Shown: piece after piece, positions 34,401 through 40,806 of the stretch
Layout: every line of letters begins with the position of its first letter
Position numbering within the stretch: position 1 is the first letter of the stretch
DNA from: Polynucleobacter meluiroseus
Lineage (GTDB): Bacteria > Pseudomonadota > Gammaproteobacteria > Burkholderiales > Burkholderiaceae
Reading direction: 5' to 3'
DNA length: 40,806 nt
NCBI GenBank assembly: GCA_945864455.1
Contig: CAMBBT010000002.1
Location: 1 to 40,806 of the forward strand
Notes under the pieces: generated by a model
What the model was told of the DNA's origin: nothing
What the model saw: only the letters and a program-made list of their open reading frames with translations
The model's database searches: none
Translations under genes and position numbers: made by a program

Positions 34401-35414
34401 TTATTCGTGCACGCAAGCCCAACCGAGGTCAGCAAGCGCTCCCGCTTTCGCTCCGTTTTCAATTGCATCGCTCGCATTAGCATTGCCATCCAGTGCGCGT
34501 TTGGTAATGCCATGCAAAATTGCCGAAATTCGGAATAAGTTATAAGCCATCAAGAAGGGCCAATACTCTGAAATCGATCTGCCCACTTGTTTTTCATACA
34601 TGGCGATATATTCAGATTCGCTAGGAATTCCTAGGGCAAGCAAGTCGAGGCCTTGTATGCCGCGCCATAAGGTTGGCGGGATTCTCCAAGTCATGCATTG
34701 GTAAGCAAAGTCAGCCAGCGGGTTGCCAAGCGTAGAAAGCTCCCAATCTAAAACCCCAATGATGCGCAAATCCGTTTTATGAAAGATGAGGTTGTCCATA
34801 CGAAAGTCACCGTGGATCAGCGAGGCTCCATCTTCAGCAGGAATATGCTCAGGCAACCAGTCCATCAACTTATTAAGAGACTCGGGAATAGCAATGTTGG
34901 CTTCACGCACTTGCCGAGACCAGCGCGCAATTTGCCGTGCAAAATAATTGCCAGGCTTGCCAAAAGTTTCTAATCCAAGCGACACATAATCTAGTCGATG
35001 TATAGCAAAGATAGTGCGATTCATTTGTTCGTAAATCTGCTGACGCTCACTTGCCGCAAGGCCTGGTAAAGACTGGTCTACAAAGACGCGTCCGTCCAAA
35101 TATTCCATGATGAAAAAGGCGGTTCCAATAATGCTCTCATCTTCACAATAAGCTAGCATTTGGGGGACGGGGACATCTGTGCCAGCTAACGCCTTCATCA
35201 CGCGGTACTCTCGATCAACTGCATGTGCTGATGGCAATAAAACCCCGCTCGGTTTTTTTCTGAGCACGTAATGGGAGTTGCCATTACTAATTTTGAAGGT
35301 TGGGTTCGATTGGCCGCCAGTTAATTGGCTAAGCTCGATGGGGCCCCTAATAATGCCTAATGAATTTAAGTACTGCCCAAGCGACTCTTGAAAAGAGAGG
35401 GTTTGCATAAGCAA
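34401..35414 (-). CDS. APH-family phosphotransferase (LvaA / ACAD10-11 kinase-like)
   Basis: 337 residues with the aminoglycoside-phosphotransferase-like kinase fold. Nucleotide-binding lysine region is LRKKP (about K53-K54), hinge IMEYLDG (about 102-108), catalytic loop HGDFRMDN (H201, D203, N208) and metal-binding DWE (D223). This subgroup, found beside or fused to ACAD10/11-type acyl-CoA dehydrogenases, includes LvaA, which phosphorylates 4-hydroxyacyl-CoA. The nearby genes fit that role better than antibiotic resistance. It lies 7 bases after the SDR gene. Confidence 0.82.
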   Translation of the reverse strand: MLMQTLSFQESLGQYLNSLGIIRGPIELSQLTGGQSNPTFKISNGNSHYVLRKKPSGVLLPSAHAVDREYRVMKALAGTDVPVPQMLAYCEDESIIGTAFFIMEYLDGRVFVDQSLPGLAASERQQIYEQMNRTIFAIHRLDYVSLGLETFGKPGNYFARQIARWSRQVREANIAIPESLNKLMDWLPEHIPAEDGASLIHGDFRMDNLIFHKTDLRIIGVLDWELSTLGNPLADFAYQCMTWRIPPTLWRGIQGLDLLALGIPSESEYIAMYEKQVGRSISEYWPFLMAYNLFRISAILHGITKRALDGNANASDAIENGAKAGALADLGWACVHE

Positions 35415-35421
35415 TTAGTAT

Positions 35422-36192
35422 TTATAGGCCGTTAATCAGGTGGCCGCTATCTACTGCAATGGTTGCGCCGGTCATTGCGGTGCTGGCGTCAGAGGCCAGT
35501 AGCAATAGTGGCCCGTTTAAATCTTCTAAATTATTGAAGCGCCGCGAAGGTATGCGTACCAGAATTTTTTGTCCGGCCTCACTCATGAGGAAGTCGCGAT
35601 TGAGGTCAGTAATCACATAGCCTGGCAACAGGGCATTGACTCGGATTTGATGGCGCGCTAACTCAAGAGCCATTACTTTTGTGAGCTGGACTACGCCCGC
35701 TTTTGAGATGACATAAGGAGCCACTCCGCCGATGATTCGCTCCCCTAAGATAGAGGCAATATTGATAATATTTCCAGGTATATTGCTAGCGGCTAGGCGC
35801 CGTGCCGCCTCAGTCGCAACCAACCAACAGCCCTTCAGATTGGTGTCGATTACCTGATCCCAATCTTCCTCGGTTTGGTCAAGCAACTTGCGATTGACGC
35901 TTATGCCGGCATTGTTAATAACGATGGTTGGCAATGACCACTGGGTAAGTTCATCAAAACACTTCGTCACACTTTTTTTGCTTGTGACATCTAATTCAAA
36001 TGCTTTTGCTTGACCACCCAATTGGGTAATTTCATCTACAACAGACTGTAGTTGATTTATGCGGCGTGACGCGATGGCTACTTTTGCGCCTGCTTGTGAA
36101 AGCAATATGGCGCAGTGTTTGCCAATACCGCTAGATGCGCCGGTAATCAAGGCCGTCTTGTTATCTAAGCGAAACAGCTGACCGATATCCAT
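35422..36192 (-). CDS. SDR-family oxidoreductase
   Basis: 256 residues, a classical short-chain dehydrogenase. The cofactor motif TGASSGIG is at 17-24, NNAG at about 93-96, and the catalytic triad is S147, Y160, K164 (YVISK). A basic SRR at about 42-44 after the second strand suggests NADPH preference. In the context of an acyl-CoA dehydrogenase and an APH kinase it could reduce a 4-ketoacyl-CoA (as LvaD does) or oxidise a 3-hydroxyacyl-CoA. Its ATG overlaps the upstream stop by 1 base (TAATG), so the two are translationally coupled. Confidence 0.88.
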   Translation of the reverse strand: MDIGQLFRLDNKTALITGASSGIGKHCAILLSQAGAKVAIASRRINQLQSVVDEITQLGGQAKAFELDVTSKKSVTKCFDELTQWSLPTIVINNAGISVNRKLLDQTEEDWDQVIDTNLKGCWLVATEAARRLAASNIPGNIINIASILGERIIGGVAPYVISKAGVVQLTKVMALELARHQIRVNALLPGYVITDLNRDFLMSEAGQKILVRIPSRRFNNLEDLNGPLLLLASDASTAMTGATIAVDSGHLINGL

Positions 36193-37361
36193 TACTTGGA
36201 CTCTTTGTTTGCAATCATTTTTCGAGCCATGCTCCAGCGATGGACTTCGCTTGGACCATCATAAATTCGGAAGCCACGCATATCTTTAAAAATTTTCATT
36301 AGAGCAGTCTCACCAGTGACGCCTTGGCCACCCAACATTTGAACGCAACGATCTACCACTCGCCACTCAGCCTCAGAACAAATGACTTTGGCTCGACTAG
36401 ACTCAAAATTACAGCGCTGCCCTTGATCCAAAAGCCAGGCAGTATGCCAAATGGTTAATCGAGAGGTTTGCAGATCCATGTCGTTATCTGCCAACATAAA
36501 TCCAACACCCTCATGCTCGCCTAAAGTTTTGCCAAAGGCCTCTCTTTTACTTGCGTAGGCAAGCGCAATGTCTTGTGCGCGTTGCGCTTGACCAAGCCAA
36601 CGCATGCAATGGGTTAGCCTGGCAGGCGCTAAACGTACTTGGGCATTTTTAAAACCCTTTCCAAGCTCACCTAATATTTGTTTGGAAGAGACGCGTAAAT
36701 TTGTAAACTGAAGCACGCCATGCCCACCAGTAAAGCAGCTATCCATCGCATCCATGTTTCGAACAAGCTCAATGCCTTGCACATTCATGTCTGACAAAAA
36801 CATGGTTGCAGAGCCATCTTCACCGCGAGCCATGATGATGACAAAGTCGGCTCCATCAGCCCCAGTAATAAACCACTTTTGACCATTAATAAGATAGTCT
36901 TCACCATCTTTAGTGGCGGCGGTCATGAGCATTGAAGGATCTGAGCCAGCACCGGGAGCAGGCTCTGTCATCGCAAAGCATGAACGAATTTTTCCCGCAA
37001 CTAAGGGGCGAAGCCAGCGCTCTTTTTGTTCTGGACTAGCAATCTCTTTTAATAAATGAATATTGCCTTCATCGGGGGCGTGGATATTCATCGCAGTTGG
37101 TCCTAATGAGGAGTAACCAGCTTCTTCGAAAACAATGGCTTTTTCTATATGGCTTAAACCTAAGCCCCCCATTTCAAGAGAGGCATGGGGCGTCAGCAAT
37201 CCGGCCTTGCGTGCTAATTCAATTAATTCTTTACGGAGATCCTCGCTAGGGCCATGTTCATTTTGGCGTGGGTCTTTTTCGAAAGGCATGACTTGATCAC
37301 GAATAAATGATCGCGTCCGATCCCGCAACCCTTCTAGTTTGGGCGTTAAAGAGAAGTCCAT
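36192..37361 (-). CDS. Acyl-CoA dehydrogenase, ACAD10/11-like
   Basis: 389 residues. Features are CFAMTEPAPGAGSDP (about 132-146, flavin contact), WFITGADGADF, QVRLAPARLTHCMRWLGQAQRA and MLGGQGVTGE. Near the C-terminus, where ordinary acyl-CoA dehydrogenases have IYEGT with the catalytic Glu, this has IYDGPSEVHR, with D368. A DGP-E-VH signature is one I recall from ACAD10/11 and LvaC-type enzymes acting with an APH kinase on 4-hydroxyacyl-CoA. This is the first gene of the eight-gene minus-strand operon. The upstream 144 bases, shared with the TSUP gene, hold no promoter I can call with confidence. Confidence 0.85.
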   Translation of the reverse strand: MDFSLTPKLEGLRDRTRSFIRDQVMPFEKDPRQNEHGPSEDLRKELIELARKAGLLTPHASLEMGGLGLSHIEKAIVFEEAGYSSLGPTAMNIHAPDEGNIHLLKEIASPEQKERWLRPLVAGKIRSCFAMTEPAPGAGSDPSMLMTAATKDGEDYLINGQKWFITGADGADFVIIMARGEDGSATMFLSDMNVQGIELVRNMDAMDSCFTGGHGVLQFTNLRVSSKQILGELGKGFKNAQVRLAPARLTHCMRWLGQAQRAQDIALAYASKREAFGKTLGEHEGVGFMLADNDMDLQTSRLTIWHTAWLLDQGQRCNFESSRAKVICSEAEWRVVDRCVQMLGGQGVTGETALMKIFKDMRGFRIYDGPSEVHRWSMARKMIANKESK

Positions 37362-37505
37362 TGTTTGATTGTAATAGCAGGTAAAACTGAAATCACACTT
37401 AAAACTTCCTATGACTAAAATACATTTTGAGTAAGGCTGCCACGTAAGACCTTATGATTATTTTTTATTGAGCCTCTTATCGAATTTTCAATTTTCATTT
37501 GGCCC

Positions 37506-38255
37506 TTGCTATTGGCGGCGGCTTTTTTTGCTGGCTTAGTCGATGCAGTGGCGGGTGGCGGCGGCTTAATTCAGGTTCCCGCCCTATTTGCTGCTTATCC
37601 CAACGAGCATCCCGCAACATTGCTTTCTACCAATAAAGTTTCTGCTGTTGGCGGAACTGTAAATGCTGCACGAAAATATTTACATCATGTTTCTCTGCCA
37701 TGGGCTGTTGTATTGCCTGCAATCGTGGCGGGTTTTGTGGGATCTCTTTTGGGCGCCAGCGCAGTCAGCAGCTTTCCAGCTGAGCCTTTGCGTAAGGCTT
37801 TGCCCTTTGTTTTGTTATTCCTTTTGCTCTACACCTGGTTTCAGCCATCGCTTGGTGAGGCCCATGCTCCCAAAGGTGTAAATCGTTTTCAGCAATTAAA
37901 AGCAGCTGTGCTTGGTCTAACTATTGGGTTTTACGATGGCTTCTTTGGCCCTGGCACTGGCAGCTTTTTGCTTTTCGGCTTTGTGCGATTCTTTGCTTTT
38001 GACTTTTTGCACGCATCCGCTGCAACAAAGTTGGTGAACGTTGCAACAAATCTTGCGGCGATTTTGTTGTTGGCTAGCTTGGGCCAAATTAATTGGCCCC
38101 TTGGAATTGCCATGATGATTGCCAATATCGTGGGCAGCCAATATGGCAGCCGACTTGCAATTCAACATGGCAGTACTTTTGTGAGAAAGGCTTTTTTGGT
38201 AATTGTGAGCGCCTTAATTCTGAAGTCTGCATGGAATGCTTATTTCTTGAATTAA
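37506..38255 (+). CDS. TSUP-family permease (TauE/SafE-like)
   Basis: 249 residues as drawn from TTG at 37506. The N-terminal AGLVDAVAGGGGLIQVPAL and the internal GFYDGFFGPGTGSFLLFGFV repeat are the two signature half-motifs of TauE/SafE (DUF81) transporters, which export or import sulfur compounds or small organic acids. About eight membrane segments are visible. The true start may be further upstream: from ATT at 37467 the frame reads IEPLIEFSIFIWPLL, which would complete the first membrane helix. No ATG, GTG or TTG exists upstream before the stop at 37455. The substrate is unknown. Confidence 0.8.
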   Translation: MLLAAAFFAGLVDAVAGGGGLIQVPALFAAYPNEHPATLLSTNKVSAVGGTVNAARKYLHHVSLPWAVVLPAIVAGFVGSLLGASAVSSFPAEPLRKALPFVLLFLLLYTWFQPSLGEAHAPKGVNRFQQLKAAVLGLTIGFYDGFFGPGTGSFLLFGFVRFFAFDFLHASAATKLVNVATNLAAILLLASLGQINWPLGIAMMIANIVGSQYGSRLAIQHGSTFVRKAFLVIVSALILKSAWNAYFLN

Positions 38256-38306
38256 ATCATATACTTAGAAAAATTAACCTTAGCTTGCCTGTTTTTTGAT
38301 GGTCTA

Positions 38307-38322
38307 TGTTTCACGTGAAACA
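38307..38322. other. parS centromere site 1
   Basis: TGTTTCACGTGAAACA, the complete 16-base palindromic ParB-binding consensus, 39-54 bases upstream of the mnmG ATG. ParB spreads from such sites during chromosome segregation. The parAB genes are expected downstream of rsmG but lie outside the window. Confidence 0.93.
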
Positions 38323-38360
38323 AACAAATGCTATGATCATCGCCCTATCTAAGGCAAATC

Positions 38361-40280
38361 ATGCGTTATTCCAAAAGTTTCGATGTCATCGTAGTTGGCG
38401 GCGGTCATGCTGGGACTGAGGCCGCTTTAGCTGCGGCACGCATGGGTTGCGATACCCTATTAATTACCCATAGCATTGAGAGCTTGGGGGCAATGAGCTG
38501 CAATCCTTCCATCGGCGGCATTGGCAAGGGCCATTTAGTTAAAGAGATTGACGCTATGGGTGGCGCTATGGCTGCAGCCACTGATGAGGCTGGAATCCAG
38601 TTTCGTATTCTCAATTCCAGCAAGGGACCCGCTGTAAGGGCAACACGAGCTCAAGGCGATCGAATTCTCTTCAAGGCGGCGATACGTCATCGCTTAGAAA
38701 ATCAGCCTAACTTGAGCCTTTTCCAGGCTGCTGTCGATGATTTAATGGTGAATGGAGACGAGGTTCAGGGAGTCATTACCCAAATGGGCTTAGAGTTTAG
38801 GTCAAAAAAGGTGGTGTTAACCGCCGGAACCTTTCTGGATGGAAAAATTCATGTTGGTTTAAACCATTACTCTGGCGGTCGCGCTGGAGACCCGGCAGCA
38901 GTTTCTCTATCTACCCGCTTAAAAGAACTAAAGCTCCCCCAGGGTAGGCTCAAGACTGGTACCCCACCCCGTATTGATGGTCGAACTATTGATTTCTCTG
39001 TCATGCTGGAGCAGCCGGGCGATTTGGATCCAGTACCCGTGTTTTCTTATTTGGGGCGTCCGGAGCAGCATCCAAGGCAGGTGCCTTGCTGGATTTCTCA
39101 TACAAACGAAAAGACCCATGACATTATTCGGGGCGGTCTAGATCGATCACCCATGTATACAGGAGCGATTGAGGGGGTTGGCCCACGCTATTGCCCTTCT
39201 ATCGAGGACAAAATTCATCGTTTTGCTTCTAGAAATAGCCACCAGATTTTTTTGGAGCCTGAAGGTTTAACTACAAACGAGTTTTATCCCAATGGAATTT
39301 CAACCAGCCTTCCGTTTGACATTCAGCGGGAATTGGTCCGAAGTATTCGCGGCCTAGAGTCTGCAGTCATTGTTCGCCCTGGTTATGCAATTGAATATGA
39401 CTTCTTTGATCCGCGCCAGTTACGCCACAGCCTAGAAACCAAGGCTATTGCCAGCTTGTACTTTGCTGGGCAAATTAATGGTACCACCGGCTATGAAGAG
39501 GCTGCAGCCCAAGGAATGCTGGCTGGCATCAATGCCGGACTTTCTGCCAAGGGTAAAGAGCCTTGGCTGCCTAAGCGAAGTGAATCTTATATTGGCGTTT
39601 TGGTGGACGATTTAATCACTCGTGGGGTTCAGGAGCCCTATCGAATGTTTACTAGTCGAGCCGAGTATCGCCTTAGCTTGCGTGAAGATAACGCCGATAT
39701 GCGCTTAACCCCGATTGGGCGCGAGCTGGGCTTGGTTGATGATTACCGCTGGGAAGTATTTTGTAGGAAACAGGAGGCTGTTTCACGTGAAACATCTCGC
39801 TTAAAGGATATTTGGGTTGGGCCAAATCATGAGTCAGCCCCACTACTTTCAGAGCTCTTGGGCCAAGCTTTGTCGCATGAGTGTAATTTGACCGAGCTTT
39901 TAAGGCGCCCGGGCGTTACTTATGAGGCAATTACAAGCTTGGGCGATGGTTTATGGTCTCCAGGAGCGCTGGATGACGACATTGGGCTTGCTGCACAAAT
40001 TAGCGACCAGGTCGAGATTTCAGTGAAGTACCAGGGCTATATTGAGCGCCAAGCACTTGAAATAGAGCGCCAAGAGCATAACGAAAGCTTCCCTCTCCCA
40101 GAAGCGCTGGACTATTCAAATGTAGTGGGTTTATCTAAAGAGGTTCAACAGAAGTTGAATCTGCATAAGCCTGAAACATTAGGACAGGCCGGCAGGATTT
40201 CTGGGGTAACTCCAGCGGCACTTTCATTGCTGCTAGTTCATCTTAAAAAAGGTTTGGGGCGCTCCCAAGAAACTACATGA
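38361..40280 (+). CDS. mnmG: tRNA uridine 5-carboxymethylaminomethyl modification enzyme MnmG
   Basis: 639 residues; the FAD partner of MnmE, forming cmnm5 at U34. The N-terminus has [19 protein letters not shown] (about 12-30), followed by the [23 protein letters not shown] and [14 protein letters not shown] stretches. The middle has LTAGTFLDG and [10 protein letters not shown], and the C-terminal helical domain begins near 550. Length fits E. coli MnmG (629). An AAGG six bases upstream supports the ATG. A second parS lies inside the gene at 39779-39794, encoding part of AVSRETS. Its stop overlaps the rsmG start (ATGA). Confidence 0.97.
   Translation: MRYSKSFDVIVVGGGHAGTEAALAAARMGCDTLLITHSIESLGAMSCNPSIGGIGKGHLVKEIDAMGGAMAAATDEAGIQFRILNSSKGPAVRATRAQGDRILFKAAIRHRLENQPNLSLFQAAVDDLMVNGDEVQGVITQMGLEFRSKKVVLTAGTFLDGKIHVGLNHYSGGRAGDPAAVSLSTRLKELKLPQGRLKTGTPPRIDGRTIDFSVMLEQPGDLDPVPVFSYLGRPEQHPRQVPCWISHTNEKTHDIIRGGLDRSPMYTGAIEGVGPRYCPSIEDKIHRFASRNSHQIFLEPEGLTTNEFYPNGISTSLPFDIQRELVRSIRGLESAVIVRPGYAIEYDFFDPRQLRHSLETKAIASLYFAGQINGTTGYEEAAAQGMLAGINAGLSAKGKEPWLPKRSESYIGVLVDDLITRGVQEPYRMFTSRAEYRLSLREDNADMRLTPIGRELGLVDDYRWEVFCRKQEAVSRETSRLKDIWVGPNHESAPLLSELLGQALSHECNLTELLRRPGVTYEAITSLGDGLWSPGALDDDIGLAAQISDQVEISVKYQGYIERQALEIERQEHNESFPLPEALDYSNVVGLSKEVQQKLNLHKPETLGQAGRISGVTPAALSLLLVHLKKGLGRSQETT
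39779..39794. other. parS centromere site 2, inside mnmG
   Basis: A second perfect TGTTTCACGTGAAACA, 1472 bases from the first. Read in the mnmG frame it falls in codons for A-V-S-R-E-T. The full 16 bases match in spite of the coding constraint, so it is probably retained as a ParB site. Confidence 0.92.
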
Positions 40281-40806
40281 GTGAGGGTTTGCTTGCTCTG
40301 GGAATTGAGGGTTTAGGTTTAAATTTAAGCGCGGCAAACATAGCTGATTTAGAGCTTTTTCTGCAAGAAATGGGTCGCTGGAATCAGGTCCATAATTTAA
40401 CTGCAATAGAGGGTGAAAGTGACTCTATTAAATTGCATCTTATTGATTCTATTGCAGTTTTACCTGTTTTAAGACGGTTTTTAAAAAGCCCCAATCCTAA
40501 AATTGCAGACCTTGGGTCAGGCGGCGGCTTGCCGGCAATTCCAATTGCTATTACCGAGCCAGAATGGCGCTTAAGCTTAATCGAAGCTGTTAGAAAGAAG
40601 ACCGCATTTCTTCAGCATGTTCGAGGCAGCTTGAAGTTAAAAAACGTAGATATTCTAGGTGAGAGGGTTGAATATGCTGCAGTGCATCAAAAAGGCCAAT
40701 TCGACGCTGTTATTTCACGCGCCTTTACCAGTCTTGCACGTTTTTTAGAACTTTCTTTACCCTTTTTAAAGCCTGATGGTCTGGTGTTTGCAATGAAAGG
40801 CAAGCG
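40277..40806 (+). CDS. rsmG: 16S rRNA (guanine-527-N7)-methyltransferase RsmG, 3' end beyond window
   Basis: About 176 residues are visible before the window ends. It begins ATG at 40277, overlapping the mnmG stop by 4 bases (ATGA). Features are [27 protein letters not shown], the SAM-binding [16 protein letters not shown] and the [16 protein letters not shown] segment, all typical of RsmG (GidB, about 207-220 residues). The enzyme methylates G527 in the 530 loop; loss gives low-level streptomycin resistance in other bacteria. The mnmG-rsmG pair normally continues to parA-parB. Confidence 0.95.
   Translation, partial: MSEGLLALGIEGLGLNLSAANIADLELFLQEMGRWNQVHNLTAIEGESDSIKLHLIDSIAVLPVLRRFLKSPNPKIADLGSGGGLPAIPIAITEPEWRLSLIEAVRKKTAFLQHVRGSLKLKNVDILGERVEYAAVHQKGQFDAVISRAFTSLARFLELSLPFLKPDGLVFAMKGK

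Noticed and set aside
34401-35414. Aminoglycoside resistance gene
   Set aside because: The kinase fold is shared, but neighbours are fatty-acid-type enzymes and the subgroup motifs fit the ACAD-linked kinases.

Overview
This window looks like the replication-origin region of a betaproteobacterial chromosome. The block rpmH-rnpA-yidD-yidC-mnmE on one side of dnaA, dnaN-gyrB on the other, the mnmG-rsmG pair with two perfect parS sites, the def-fmt-htpX-rsmB-DUF4390-kinase-regulator operon, GTP-type PEP carboxykinase and a DUF3717 gene together suggest Burkholderiaceae. The tight packing and moderate GC remind me of Polynucleobacter, but that is inference from memory, not a search.

Layout. 1-1824: two envelope-type genes (a lipid A acyltransferase-family protein and a family 2 glycosyltransferase) lie downstream of an intact tRNA-Phe. 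Each is followed by a degraded copy of the tRNA 3' end, so this looks like a small integration hotspot. 1941-5506: an OsmC-YcaO fusion gene followed by a flavin oxidoreductase. 5616-12893: a seven-gene operon on the minus strand (def, fmt, htpX, rsmB, DUF4390, a NtrY-like kinase, a REC-Fis regulator). 12965-16524: dprA (short) and topB on the plus strand. 16359-17585: mnmC oxidoreductase domain gene, overlapping the topB tail tail-to-tail. 17607-23380: pckG, mnmE, yidC, yidD, rnpA, rpmH on the minus strand. 23603-29662: dnaA, dnaN, gyrB, a SET-domain gene and a DUF3717 gene on the plus strand. 29659-37361: a minus-strand operon of an ACAD10/11-like acyl-CoA dehydrogenase, an SDR, an APH-family kinase and a complete Liv-type ABC importer. 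37506-40806: a TSUP permease, mnmG, and rsmG (cut by the window end).

How it works together. Chromosome maintenance elements are concentrated here: DnaA, a probable oriC in the dnaA-dnaN gap with DnaA boxes and a run of six trinucleotides that fits a DnaA-trio, and two parS sites, one inside the mnmG coding sequence. Three wobble-uridine tRNA enzymes (MnmE, MnmG, MnmC) fall within about 24 kb. The acyl-CoA dehydrogenase, SDR and APH kinase match the enzyme classes of the levulinate / 4-hydroxyacid (Lva) pathway and precede a Liv importer, suggesting an uptake-and-catabolism module for a small carboxylic acid.

No intergenic stretch exceeds 300 bases. I saw no CRISPR array, insertion sequence, integrase or rRNA gene.
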